Source of the DNA: Onthophagus taurus | Lineage: Eukaryota; Arthropoda; Insecta; Coleoptera; Scarabaeidae | NCBI RefSeq assembly: GCF_036711975.1 | Contig: NC_091968.1 | Span: 1,736,001 to 1,800,000, forward strand | Length of the DNA: 64,000 nucleotides | Direction of reading: 5' to 3' | In this document: positions 24,097 to 35,065 of the stretch, in pieces | Layout: each line of letters opens with the position of its first letter | How positions within the stretch are numbered: the first letter of the stretch is position 1 | Program-made: the position numbers and the translations under genes | The notes under the pieces: generated by a model | What the model saw: only the letters and a program-made list of their open reading frames with translations | Databases searched by the model: none | Told to the model about the DNA's origin: nothing

Positions 24097-24357
24097 GATG
24101 AAGTTTCAACTTGCTACAACTTAATACTTTTACCTTATAGGATCAGATGGAAAAGAGGGCCGAAGATAGAGAAAGATAAAGATAACAAGGTATTCATCAA
24201 AGGTATCAAAGGTATTCATCAACAAATTCCTTTTCCTTCTCTCTGTTACTGCTTTTCGGAATCTGTAAAGGGTAGCGGTGAGAAGAATTGTTTGTGGGGA
24301 AGGGGGTTTAAATGGGGGGCTAAAATCAACCGTGACGCGCCGTAACAATAACAATTT
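24097..24357. repeat. Direct duplication, copy A (partner at 28518-28762)
   Basis: Starts GATGAAGTTTCAACTTGCTA and ends CGCGCCGTAACAATAACAAT. It matches 28518-28762 with a few substitutions and one 15-20-bp indel in the AAAGGTATTCATCAA region. Copy A runs directly into a palindromic repeat half-core on its right. Confidence 0.9.
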
Positions 24358-24478
24358 ATCTGTCTCAAGAGACGTACGGCTAAACCCAAATGTTTCTAGT
24401 TCTAGGTCTTGTGGTAGTTCTAGTTTTCATTCAGATTTAGCCGTCTTTAGAGACGTACGGCTAAACCCAAATGTTTCT
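24358..24478. repeat. CTAG-rich palindromic repeat, block 3
   Basis: A half core (TCTCAAGAGACGTACGGCT) followed by CTAG arms and one complete core near 24428-24472, ending where a MITE inserts at 24480. Confidence 0.8.
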
Positions 24479-24479
24479 A

Positions 24480-24960
24480 TACTCTGTTTTTAAACCAGCA
24501 GGAGTATTTTAAATTTGTCACCAGATTGACCTTGCACGTGATTGGTTGAATGCGAGGAAGGTTCACACACAGGCCAAGGTTTATATATAAGAGGTTGTCT
24601 AGATTCGTACGCAACCATACTGCGCATTACGTCACATGTGGAAAATAATACCGCCAAGCAATTCAAATTAAACAAATGCATGGAGTACCACATGGCCATG
24701 AGGTACGTGCGCAATCCGTGATCGCTTACGTCACGAAAAACTCCTGCTCTTGCCCCTCGCCCACAAACTAAATCAAAGTATTGCAGCATAGGTACTTAGA
24801 CAACCTTTAATATATAAACCTTGCACACAGGCAACTTTGAATTTTGATTTTGAATTTAAAAGTTAGGTAATTCAGCGCTCAAAAACTCAACACATAAACT
24901 TGCACACACTTGAACACTAACCAAATAATAAACAAATGAAGAAAAAAAATATATAACATG
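24480..24960. mobile_element. MITE family with TACTCTGTTTTTAAACCAG end, truncated copy
   Basis: The left end TACTCTGTTTTTAAACCAGC and the following 90 bp match the complete copy at 26253-26656 (GGAGTATTTTAAATTTGTCA, then GAATGCGAGGAAGGTTCACA). It is interrupted at 24575-24823 by another MITE and resumes with TTTTGATTTTGAATTT before diverging. The right inverted end is missing. Confidence 0.75.
24575..24823. mobile_element. MITE with 9-bp target duplication, copy 2
   Basis: 249 bp with inverted ends CAAGGTTTATATATAA and TTATATATAAACCTTG-type complement, then AGGTTGTCTA/TAGACAACCT. The 9-bp duplication CACACAGGC flanks it (24566-24574 and 24824-24832). Same end motif as 12671-12942. Confidence 0.85.
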
Positions 24961-25011
24961 TCGTCCTCGTCATCGACAAGATAAAATGCGAATGCGATAG
25001 ACAACGACACC

Positions 25012-25670
25012 TCAAGCCAAGCCAGACAAATACCTAGAGTATTTCCGTTTAAATGTGTATACGGTTGCAGACGATCTTACATCTAACGGCATATCATTGT
25101 ATATTTTAGCAATTTGGTATGTAAACGATTTCTTAAAGAGCTGAAGGCTATGTATCGGGGGAGTCAGCGTGCCTCTAAATCTTACATTCAATGTATGCAC
25201 GTCAGATCGGAATGTAATCTTATCATATAAATATGAAGGCTTCTGATAGGTGATAATCCTGTGATATAGACAAGCTGAGTGCAATGCCCGACGATTACAC
25301 ATATTCAACCAATTCAAATCAAGCAACCGGTGACCAACATGCTGTCGCCGTCTAATTCCGAAAATTAACCGCAAACACGAATTTTGCACCTTTTGTATCT
25401 TTCTTTTATACAGATAGGAAATAAAAGATGAATAGACAGCATCGCAATAATTGAAATTCGATAACACCAATGATTCACATAGCATAACTTTCGTTTTTCT
25501 ATTTAAAAAGTGTCTGCTATTGTAAATTAATTTTAAATTACAATATGCATGTTGTGTACATTTATTAATAAACTCTGCAAACTTAAGGCCGCTGTCAATA
25601 ATTAACCCAAGGCTTTTTACTACTTCGTTAAGAGGGACATATGTATTATCTACAGAAATTTTAAGTTGAG
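25012..25670 (-). pseudogene. Non-LTR retrotransposon RT C-terminal region
   Basis: One open frame of about 220 residues, without a reverse-transcriptase core. It reads VVKSLGLIIDSGLKF (near 25600) through VMLCESLVLSNFNYCDAVY, KVQNSCLRLIFGIRR, HSACLYHRI and a tail FKRKYSRYLSGLA before the stop. This is the thumb and C-terminal part typical of RTE/jockey-type LINE proteins. The 5' part is cut off where the tandem array begins, near 25680. Confidence 0.75.
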
Positions 25671-25689
25671 CAAGTATATTTATATTATA

Positions 25690-26245
25690 GCGTGAAGGAA
25701 TGTTCGGTAAGGTTAGTTTTGTTTACAAACATTAATTATACCATGAAGTTTTCTTTGGCAATTAGTAATGGCAATTATAGCGTGAAGTTTTCTTTTGTAA
25801 TGTCAATTATGGCGTGAAGGAATGTGAGGTAAGGTTAGTTTTGTTTACAAACATTAATTATACCATGAAGTATTCTTTGGCAATTAGTAATGGCAATTAT
25901 AGCGTGAAGTTTTCTTTTGTAATGTTAATTATAGCGTGAAGGAATGTGAGGTAAGGTTAGTTTTGTTTACAAACATTAATTATACCATGAAGTTTTCTTT
26001 GGAAATTAGTAATGGCAATTATAGCGTGAAGTTTTCTTTTGTAATGTCAATTATAGCGTGAAGGAATGTTCGGTAAGGTTAGTTTTGTTTACAAACATTA
26101 ATTATACCATGAAGTATTCTTTGGCAATTTGTAATGGCAATTATAGCGTGAAGTTTTCTTTTGTAATGTCAATTATAGCGTGAAGGAATGTTAGGTAAGG
26201 TTAGTTTTGTTTACAAACATTAATTATACCTTGAAGTTTTCTTTG
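25690..26245 (+). repeat. 122-bp tandem array, about 4.7 units
   Basis: GGTTAGTTTTGTTTACAAAC begins at 25711, 25833, 25955, 26077 and 26199, exactly 122 bp apart each time. Each unit contains three variants of an inner word (CAATTATAGCGTGAAG, TAATTATACCATGAAG), so it has sub-repeat structure. Units differ by only a few substitutions. The array is bounded by the LINE fragment on the left and a MITE on the right. A diverged relative lies at about 60000-60260. Confidence 0.95.
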
Positions 26246-26252
26246 ACAATTA

Positions 26253-26656
26253 TACTCTGTTTTTAAACCAGGAGGAGTATTTTAAATTTGTCACCAGATT
26301 GACCTTGCACGTTATTGGTTGAATGCGAGGAAGGTTCACACACAGGCAATTTTGATTTTGAATTTGAAGGTTAGGTTATTGACAATTCGACAGTTTCGTT
26401 CATTATTGTAACTTTTGTGTTCTTAAACCCTTCTTTATTATATTTTGAAATAAATACACTCATAACTTCAATGTTAATTTGTATGTTTAGTGTTGACGAT
26501 AACAAACGAAAATAAATACAATAATAAGTAAATAAATAAATAAGAATAATTATTAATTTTAATTTTCCGCCAAAATATCTAGTGATATTTTCTGGTGATT
26601 TTTCCTAGTGTAAATCTGACTTTCGCGTTTACTCCTCCTGGTTTAAAAACAGAGTA
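26253..26656. mobile_element. MITE with TACTCTGTTTTTAAACCAGG ends, complete copy
   Basis: 404 bp with about 27-bp inverted ends, starting TACTCTGTTTTTAAACCAGG and ending in its complement, flanked by TA at 26251-26252 and 26657-26658. The TA duplication fits Tc1/mariner-type mobilisation. It sits between the 122-bp array and a palindromic repeat block. Confidence 0.85.
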
Positions 26657-26658
26657 TA

Positions 26659-26922
26659 GTTCTAGGTCTTGTATTAGTTCTAGTTTTAATCGTCATGCAG
26701 CGCTAAACCAAGAACTAGAAACATTCGGGTTTAGCCGCACGTCTCTAAAGACGGCTAAACCCAAATGTTTTTAGTTCTAGGTTTTATGTTAGCTCTAGTA
26801 GCACTGCAAGTATAAAACTAGAACTAACACTATACCTAGAACTAGAATCATTCGGGTTTAGCCGTCTTTAGAGTCGTGTGGCTAAACCCAAATGATTCTA
26901 GTTCTCGGTATAGTGTTAATAC
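26659..26922. repeat. CTAG-rich palindromic repeat, block 4 (left of hAT insertion)
   Basis: Two hairpin cores near 26722-26768 and 26853-26897 with CTAG arms. The block is split by the element at 26923-28023 and resumes at 28032. Confidence 0.85.
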
Positions 26923-28023
26923 CAGTGATGGGCGGTGGGTAAATACCCGGCGGGTAGGTATTTATAAAATGGGTATTTATCCGGGTATTTACCCAGGCCC
27001 ACGGTAAATACCAAAGCAGTACATATAAAAGTGAAACAAGTAAAAATCTAACAGATTCAGAAAAAAATGTAGTGGAAGATGATCAAATGGGCGTTGAAGA
27101 CCAGGAATTGTCAACGATCGAAGACTCCTTCATTCTTGCGACGATGATCCGCCCCGTTCCACTTGAGCTTTGCCACAATGTTGACCACATCATTTACACC
27201 AGTTCTTCTTCGTAGGTCTTCATTTCGTATGTGGTCCCACAGGGTTATACCCAGCATCGACCTTTCCAGCTTTCTTTGCGTTACTTTGAGCCTCCTGGTA
27301 ATGGCCAGCGTTAATGTTAAAGTTTCAAAACCGTATGTCGTAACCCAACGGGGATGCAGGCATTGATTGAAAGCCTTTCTTTTCAAATATATAGGAATAT
27401 CGCTCATGAAGATGTCTCTAAGTTTCCCGTATTATCTCTCGATACACGAACCTCATGGCCAAGATATACATAACTGTCAACCCTCTCAATCTCATTATCC
27501 CCAATGTTGATGTTAGAACTGGGAACAAGATTTGTCATAAATTTTGATTTCTCGACGTTGATCTTTAGACCGACTTTTGCACACCTCCTGTAAGTCGTTC
27601 AGCATCAGTTTTATCTCTCCAAAGCTATCCGACATAAGGTCTGTATCGTTCGCGTAGCGCAAATTACTTAGGTATTGCCATCAATGTTTATACCTTTTTG
27701 GGTCCAATCTAATTGTTTAAATGCACTCTCCAGGACTGTGATGAACAATTTGAGTGCAACATTGTATCGTCTTGTCTTACCCCACGCCCAATGGGTTTTC
27801 GGTCAGTACTTACATGCAATTTTACCGTCATTAAATAAGCCGTCATAAGTTTGGTGTATCGATAATCGACTCTGCATTCTTGAAGTACTTGCAAAATTGT
27901 CATCAACTCAATTTAATCAAATTTTATAAATACCTCTAACTACCCAGCTTGGGTAAATACCCCCGGGTATATATCCAGGGAATTTTCCCTTGAAAATAAA
28001 TACCCGCGTATTTAACAACACTG
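26923..28023. mobile_element. hAT-type nonautonomous element with 8-bp target duplication
   Basis: The left end CAGTGATGGGCGGTGGGTAA and the right end AACAACACTG are hAT-like. GTTAATAC flanks both sides (26915-26922 and 28024-28031), and the flanking palindromic repeat reads continuously if the element is removed. The subterminal regions repeat GGGTAAATACCC-type words (26935-27000, 27945-28010). The middle is filled by an RTE fragment. Confidence 0.85.
27100..27930 (-). pseudogene. RTE-clade reverse transcriptase fragment inside hAT element
   Basis: Read right to left. MMTILQVLQECRVDYRYTKL and GRGVRQDDTM (27906-27780), a YLSNLRYANDTDLMSDS-like catalytic stretch near 27670-27625 and a KVGLKINVEKSKFMTNLV-like segment near 27580-27530. 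Then comes the C-terminal IPIYLKRKAFNQCLHPRWV to HIRNEDLRRRTGVNDVV and AKLKWNGADH (27407-27110). Frameshifts and stops are frequent. Both ends are truncated. Confidence 0.8.
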
Positions 28024-28031
28024 GTTAATAC

Positions 28032-28517
28032 TACATAGTAATAGTGCTAGTGTAAAACTAGAACTAACACTAGAATTAGAATCATTCGGGTTTAGCCGCA
28101 CGTCTCTAAAGACGGCTAAACCCAAATGTTTCTAGTTCTAGGTCTTGTGTTAGCTCTAGTAGCACTGCATGTATAAAACTAGAACTAACACTATACCTAG
28201 AACTAGAATCATTCGGGTTTAGCCGTCTTTAGAGACGTACGGCTAAACCCAAATGATTCTAGTTCTAAGTATAGTGTTAATACTACATAGTAATAGTGCT
28301 AGTGTAAAACTAGAACTAACACTAGACCTAGAACTAGAAAGTTTCGGGTTTAGCCATGCGTCTGAAGAACTGTTTCTAGTTCTAGGTCTAGTGTTAGTTC
28401 TAGTTCTAATTGTTGTACAGTGCTAGACCTAGAATTAGAATCATTCGGATTTAGCCGTCTTAAGAGACGTACGTCTAAACCCGAATGTTTCTAGTTGTCG
28501 AATGTTCCCGAATGTTT
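28032..28517. repeat. CTAG-rich palindromic repeat, block 5 (four cores)
   Basis: Cores near 28086-28128, 28212-28256, 28340-28375 (partial) and 28440-28488. It continues block 4 after the hAT element and stops at the second copy of the 250-bp duplication. Confidence 0.85.
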
Positions 28518-28762
28518 GATGAAGTTTCAACTTGCTACAACTTAATACCTGGACCTTATAGGATCAGATAGAAAGGAGGGCCGAAGATAAAGAAAGATAA
28601 AGATAACAAGGTATTCATCAAAGGTATACGACCCCTTTTCCTTCTCTCTGTCACTGCTTTTCGGAATCTGTAAAGGGTAGCGATGATAAGAGTTGTTTGG
28701 GGGGAAGGGGGTTTAAATGGGGGGCTAAAATCGACCGTGACGCGCCGTAACAATAACAATTT
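28518..28762. repeat. Direct duplication, copy B
   Basis: Partner of 24097-24357. Its right edge continues into the GC-richer unique DNA (CATCAGGTCGGTAGACGAAG), while copy A continues into repeat, so B keeps the original right flank and A the original left flank. Confidence 0.9.
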
Positions 28763-29470
28763 CATCAGGTCGGTAGACGAAGCGAGTTCATCCGGGTCGA
28801 TGGCGCCGCATCCGCCCCCATTTTACCCCTTGCTCCCCCCGGGGGAGCTTTACGGGGTGGAGGCGGTATGCGAGGCATTTCAATTAATCCGGGAGAAACG
28901 AAGAGAACCTTTTGGTCCTCTCTCTCTCTCTCTCTATCTGTAGGGCTCCGTAATGGGGGGTCCCCACTATAAAATGGAACCGCCTCAATCTGAAAATAAG
29001 GGCTAATTTGGTTTATTAGATTATTTTGATTTTTTAGTAAACAAAAAAAAATTTTATTTTTAAAATCGAAAAAGGTTATTCTCCTCCTTTAATTAAACGG
29101 TGTAATATCGTTTGGTAACCCTCCCTTATTTCACGTTACCGTAACTAATAAAAGAGGGGTGGTCCCAAAAATGCAACTTCTTCCGTTATTAACATAGTCA
29201 ATCACTTCGAGTGACACCGCGTAAAGAGGGGGGAAAACCGAAAATTTTACTCGTCGAGATACTTGTCGCGATACAACCGCGACGACATATCATCCCTCGA
29301 ATGCGAAAAGGGGATGAAATCTCGTTACGGCATTATTTCAAAAACAATATATGAATTCCTAAACGGGGAAATTTTTCCCGTCGCCGGCTACGGCGTTTGA
29401 TGTGTAATTGCTTCGCTTCTTTTGTTGCGAAACCACCCCCCGGTTATAGTACCAACAAGAGGGTTCTTCT
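28763..29470. other. GC-richer unique DNA, no gene recognised
   Basis: Markedly less AT-rich than its surroundings and free of recognised repeats apart from a CT microsatellite near 28919-28938. A short open frame crosses it (to 28943), but nothing in its translation resembles a known domain. Candidate regulatory DNA or an exon of an unrecognised gene. Confidence 0.4.
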
Positions 29471-31200
29471 TTTATTTATTACTGTCTATGGGAATTTTTC
29501 GAAAAAAATATTTTTCTGAAACGGTATTATTGACGGTTATTGCTTTGGTTATGAGAAATTGGGGTTTTGAGGGAAGTTGAAGGATTGATCAATTGATTGT
29601 TTGGAATTTGTGTCCGTTTTCGTAGGATTGGAAGGATTTATGTTTCTGTATGTGGGGGAGTTTTGAGATTTTTTTTTGTGTCAGGGAGGAGAAATGGGGT
29701 TAAAGTGATGAATTTTTTTGCCGGTTTCAATTATACAATATAAATTATGCGTTTAGTAAAAACAAAAAGATATTTAATTTACTAAAGTTGCTTTTGACTC
29801 ATTTTATAATACAAAGAACGCTTTAAATCAAGGTTTAAATTAGGAGTGTTGAGCTCTATATGAACTAGAAAATAAATAATATTTCTTGCAACGAATAAGA
29901 CAAAAAGACTTGCAAAAAAAATGGAAAAGCAAAAAAAAACACTGCATCACTTAATATAGTTCCGTACATTTTCGGCCAATATTAACCCAGAATGGTTAGA
30001 AAATTTTAGATCGATCAGAAATACATGATGCTGGTTTTGAAGACTTCGTGGAGTATCTTCTCGAAAAATGGTGTTTAGCCCAAAATTCATTCTTTTCTAT
30101 TTTTTGCTTCTCCAAGTCTAATTGCATAACGGCATCTACGAGATACACCAACGCGATTTTCAGCTGTATAACGTTCTGTATGGTCAACATTTGAAATATT
30201 GCTGAAAAAATCTTTGCTGCCTGAACGAGTTGATGTGAATACATCGACTGTTCGATCATAAAAATTTAATGGAGAATATAATTTATAGAATACAATTTTC
30301 TTAATTATTAAGATGAACTTGTTAAGATAACTCAAGTAGCTGGAATTAACGCTTTAATTAATTTCTCTTTGTTTTGATGAAAGGGTTACTTTTAACATGG
30401 TAATTACTAACCCTAATAAATTTCGCGTTTCTAATTATAATGTTTCGTATCTTAATACCTTAATAGTTACCTTTGTACAAGTATATTTTGAATTGTTACG
30501 AAATTAAGACATCAAACTGTTGATGTAAAATGATAATCGGTACGAATGAAGTGTGTTAACATTCATTTTATAACACAAAAATGAAGTCAAAAGATGACCA
30601 TCATCTTGGTCGATAAACTTAGGTCAATTATTTTTCACCACTTGACTGTTAAGTTTAAGGAATATTGTGTGGACGAACTTACAAGGAATACTTGAAGCAA
30701 ATTTCGTGCGGAATAAGCTTATAAATTTGAAATTTATATCGACACTGGTACTTCTTATGAGTAAGGTTGATCATAGCAGTGTATACACACACTGCTATGA
30801 TCAATGTATACATTAGCAATTATGTGAATACCTCCTAAATGATGCGTGTATTTGATTATGACTAGAGATGAAAAATTCTCGAGAAAAAAAGGAGAATATT
30901 CTCGATTTTGAAAATTTTTTGAGAACAAGCTTTTAAATACAAATACAGCTCGGAAAATTCAGTCTGACGGCTGTAACGGCGCATGGTTCATATTTATGGG
31001 ATTAATTACTATGGAGTAAAAAAAAATTTATTCTTTGAAACAAATCTCAAATTCTCCCTCTGTCTCAAATTATGGTATACATTTCTCTTTACAATTTTTC
31101 CCAAATTATGGTATATAAAACTTTGAAACCTGCTTTATTGTATTTGTAAAATTAGTAATTCAATTTGTAACTTAATTTAAACATACATTAATGAAGATTT
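29471..31200. other. AT-rich stretch, unassigned
   Basis: No gene recognised. A short inverted repeat with a few bases of spacer, CATAGCAGTGTATACA/CACTGCTATGATC, lies at about 30771-30804. Open frames near 30000-30335 have no identifiable similarity. Confidence 0.35.
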
Positions 31201-31229
31201 TACACATTCAAACACAATTCAGCTGTTTC

Positions 31230-32360
31230 AATGGCAGTTTGGTTGCACGTAATAGATGCAGGTAAACACCAAAGTGCTCAATTTTATAGTTGTTGCCTCT
31301 TGAGGCCATCATGGTTCACTCCATGCACTTTCATAGTGTCAAGAATACGTTATCTAATTTTTCTTTAGTTAATGCGTCGAAGGCATTTTCAATACAATCT
31401 AGATTAATTAATCCATAGTTTTTAGCGATGTTTGGTGCTACAAAGACTGAATAGCATTGAAGAAGCCAAGGTCTAAAACATTCAAATCAGGACTATCTCT
31501 TAATCCTTCAACCAGCAATTTGCATCATTTTCATAAGAATGCGCTGTTACATTATCTTGTTGAACATAAATTGTCTTGGCTTTATGCGCTTTTTGGAATT
31601 TAGATCAAATGGCTGGTAAAACGTTATCGATAATCATCTTTTTACATTCTACTGCGTTAATAGACTCGATGTTTTTGATCACCATTGTTCCGGTTCTTAC
31701 TGTTTCTCTTTGCAGAGTCCTATTCTGTGGTCTGATCACTGCAACCATAAACATAATTTTAGTTATAAACCGTTTGCTCTTACAGTGCCTTTCTGATTTT
31801 GCTTCGTCCGGCCTGATGTAGTATGACCTTTTAACTTGCGATAAGTAAAACTACTTTTCGTCTATACATATCCTCAAAACATCGATTTGATTTAACCTTC
31901 GACAAACAGAACTCTAGTCACGTTCTTTGTTATAGTCCGTTAATAGTGGCTTCACTGTTGAGGATATTCTTTTATAGTAGTCCCTCTTTGAAAATGCGAA
32001 AAACGGTCGATTTTGGAATGTTAATTGCAAACGGCAAACTCCGAATTGTGTCACGACGATTAAGTGGAGTTTCTTTGATTTTATTCAACACGTGGAAGCC
32101 ACATTGACACAAATATTTCCTTCGCCCTATTCCATATACGTGTAATAGTTTCTCGGGCAACATCAAACTTCCTTGCAACTTGATCAATAACACAGCGCTT
32201 CAATTTGCTGTCGGTTTTGTGATGTAACAAGAACTGTAAAATTCCAGCACACTGTTCATACGTTAGTTGCTTCGTCTTTACGTCTCTTTTGTACATTTCT
32301 ATCTTGTAATTGTCAGACAAATTGACATTTCTCAACTGACGCATGCATAACAACTCAACT
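31230..32360 (-). pseudogene. Plant-type mariner-like transposase remnant
   Basis: Read right to left. The N-terminal helix-turn-helix region shows LTYEQCAGILQFLL, VIDQVARKFDVARETITRIW (32265-32140) and IKETPLNRRDTIRSLPFAIN, STVFRIFKEG (32080-31975). Farther on are MFMVAVIRPQNR (about 31755) and the second catalytic-aspartate motif IYVQQDNVTAH (about 31560). A C-terminal stretch KVHGVNHDG lies near 31330. This order is that of the mariner-like transposases best known from plants and oomycetes, also found in arthropods. Many stops; nonfunctional. Confidence 0.65.
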
Positions 32361-32539
32361 GTTTTTAAACATGCCGCCTAATACTTTATTAGAAACACCG
32401 CATGTAGATTATATTAAATGGATAGAAACTCGTTAATTCTCCAAACTTTCCTTAATCCATAAATTTTAGAGAAATGTATAGCATAATTTTGGACAGAAGA
32501 AGTATTATTCTAAAAACAATCATTAGTTCGAATCTAATG

Positions 32540-33259
32540 AATTTTCAGACAGCTCTGGCAACGTTTCCAAATCACTTCAATGTCAGGAATGTCTTCATTG
32601 TCTTCATTAACCTCCACATTGGTGGCAGAATTTAATAATTTTAAATTGTGAGCAATGAAAGTTATTTTACCAGCTGTAAGCCAATTTCTTAGTATCTTAG
32701 CATACTTATAGTATCTGGACCGCTACGTTACTTAATGTCGACCCAAAACAAGTCCTCTTACAGCAAACAACGGGATGTAGTTTTTCCATGGATTTTAAAA
32801 CATATGGTTTTCCCAATAACTGTTCTTTAGATCGATAAAGAGCCAATGGTAATGGCAGACCTCTGCAGACTCATCTGGGCTTGTTACAGTAGCCATATTG
32901 GCTATAAAGTCTGTTACTTGTATTTGTTCTTCTTTATTAAGATGAATTCCATTAAAATTTGGATCTAGAAATATTTGCTCCAAGATGGATTGGATTTATT
33001 GCCATTTGCTTTCTCTTACCTAAAAAGTTTTTTACTTCCCTTTCCTCTCGGTTAAGCTTGAGAAAAGGGCTGTTTCAAAATGACTTTCCAACTCATAACA
33101 GCATTCAGCGACTTGGTTTAACCTTGGTTTATCTCCTTCCAGTTGGGTTATGTATTTTTTGTAATTCGTGACGGTAATGAAAGCTATTACAGTACTCAAA
33201 CGGGTGCTGTAATGAGACTCCTTACAGCGTCCGATGCTGTAAGGAGATTTTAGTAACAT
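32540..33259 (-). pseudogene. hAT transposase remnant
   Basis: Read right to left: FITVTNYKKYITQLEGDK and ECCYELESHFETALFSSL, then in other frames FLGKRKQMAINPIHLGANIF and FNGIHLNKEEQIQVTDFIANM. The order resembles the region before the C-terminal dimerisation domain of hAT/ZBED-type transposases. Degenerate sequence near 32760-32550 may hold the dimerisation region. Broken by frameshifts. Confidence 0.55.
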
Positions 33260-33364
33260 TTTATGGAACTAGTTCAAGTTGGTGACATTGGGTCATTAAT
33301 TTTTCTAGTTGTCAATGTGACAATTTTTGTCTATGGAGCAATTTCTCTTATTTTGGGAGGTGTA

Positions 33365-34012
33365 CAGGGTGTCCAAATTTCGACGGGTTTACACGGTATC
33401 TCAGTTATTATGAAAGATAGAAAGTTGCGGCTTTCGCGAACCTGAGCTACTTTTTTGTAAAACTTACAATGGCGCAAACCAAATTTTCATAGCCCTCTTC
33501 GTTTTTGATATACAGGAAGTGTTTCATAATTGACGATTTTCAGACACCTCCTGTATCTCGGCTATCCGGAAACATAATAACGGGTTCTAATAGATTTTTT
33601 CACGTAGAATCCAATGGTGCACGTTGAATTTTTCTAGTCATCACGGTTTTTGAGTTATAAAGAGTTAAGTATTTTAAAAGTTGAATAGTCAGTATTTGAG
33701 TTGTGTTTATAACTCAAAAACCGGGATGACTAGAAAAATTCTACGTGCACCATTGGATTCCACGTGAAAAAATCTATGAAAACCCGTTTTTACTTTTTTA
33801 CTAAGTTTCCGGATAGCCGAGATACAGCAGGTGTCTGAAAATCGTAAATTTCAAACACTCCCTGTATATCAAAAACGAAGAGGGGTATGAAAATTTGGTT
33901 TGCGCCATTGTAAGTTTCACAAAAATGTAGCTCAGGTTCGCGAAAGCCGCAACTTTCTATCTTTCATAATAACTGGGATACCCTGCAAACCCATCGAAAT
34001 ATGGACACCCTG
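33365..34012. mobile_element. Near-perfect palindromic MITE (648 bp), TA duplication
   Basis: The two halves are inverted copies over almost their whole length, meeting near 33690. Ends are CAGGGTGTCCA and its complement, flanked by TA (33363-33364, 34013-34014). Shared inner words include GAAAGATAGAAAGTTGCGGC and its complement. No coding sequence. Confidence 0.9.
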
Positions 34013-34489
34013 TACATGAAATATTTTTTTCAGGTGAATACATCTTGTGTTTTGGCAATTTTTAATTGTCAATTCAAATTTCTATTTTCAAATGTTACGG
34101 TGTTACCAACTGCTACATACCTATTTCCATACATTGTCAAAATTTACTTTATTTTTGTTAAAAACAAAGGATAAAAACGCGAATTACAAAAAATAGCTTA
34201 AAAAACACGTTTCATAAAACTAAAGCACTCATTCATTAAAAAATTCGTGGCCTCCCCACTCGTTTTTCAACTTGAACTTGTTTTTTTTTAATATACCATA
34301 ACAACAGGGTTAGGTGATAAAAGATTGAAACTTGTACCTAAAAGATATCCTCATCCAATATCAACTTTGCAACTCGTTTATTGAGTATATCTTCAACTCA
34401 TTAACAAACTGCTAATGTTTTTAGTACATATTGTGTATCAAGAAGACTTTTTAAACTATGAATAATTGATCCCCATCATGTTCTCACAG

Positions 34490-35065
34490 GTAATTTTAAG
34501 GAAATGGTTCCTTTGGTGTCATTTCTTTCAGTTTACATTTTTTAAAGTAGCCAATAAAATGTGAGAATTGTTAATTTCTTTGATGACAACCTTAACGAAT
34601 TTCTTTTGAAGTTTGCTGGTTTTTAGAACTTTGTTGGTTTCACTACGCCAAAGCTTTAGGACTTTTAAACGGGACCAGATGATGGTGTGCAACTTTTGAC
34701 TCAGGAATAGATGAAGTTTATAGAGCTCGTATTCAGTGTCATTAAGGTTCTTCCCCGTTTGACCAATTTCCTTTTTGAGAAGAGTGTTGCTGGCTCGTCT
34801 GAGGATGGCTTGAGTTTGTCAAGATCTGGTGTGCTGGGCTAGTCTGGTGAAGGTTGCCTGTAAGTCAGAGTCACGCCATCGTTTTAGGAAATTAAATACG
34901 CAAAGTAAGTTGGTTTTCTTTTCCCTCAGTCTTTCGCAGAGCTTGGTTTTTCTGTAGGTTTTTTCTCCGTAGAGGTGTATAATGTTAATGCGTAGTGCGG
35001 AACTTGGCAAAACGTTTTCCAAAGTCAACCAACAGGAAAATGGATGAAATCTCGGAGCGACCACA
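34490..35065 (-). pseudogene. Possible Penelope-like element N-terminal remnant
   Basis: A frame reading FLKRWRDSDLQATFTRLAQHTRS and, after a frameshift, RRASNTLLKKEIGQTGKNLN, LHLFLSQKLHTIIWSRLK and KLQKKFVKVVIKEIN resembles the region preceding the reverse transcriptase of Penelope-like elements. No RT or GIY-YIG domain was seen. Low confidence. Confidence 0.3.

Noticed and set aside
28683..28943. Open frame in the GC-richer block
   Set aside because: Ends in a translated CT microsatellite and shows no recognisable domain. Its start lies in the duplicated 250-bp segment, where the other copy reads differently.
30000..30335. Overlapping open frames that might be a Harbinger or other transposase N-terminus
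   Set aside because: Similarity too weak to assign in any frame.
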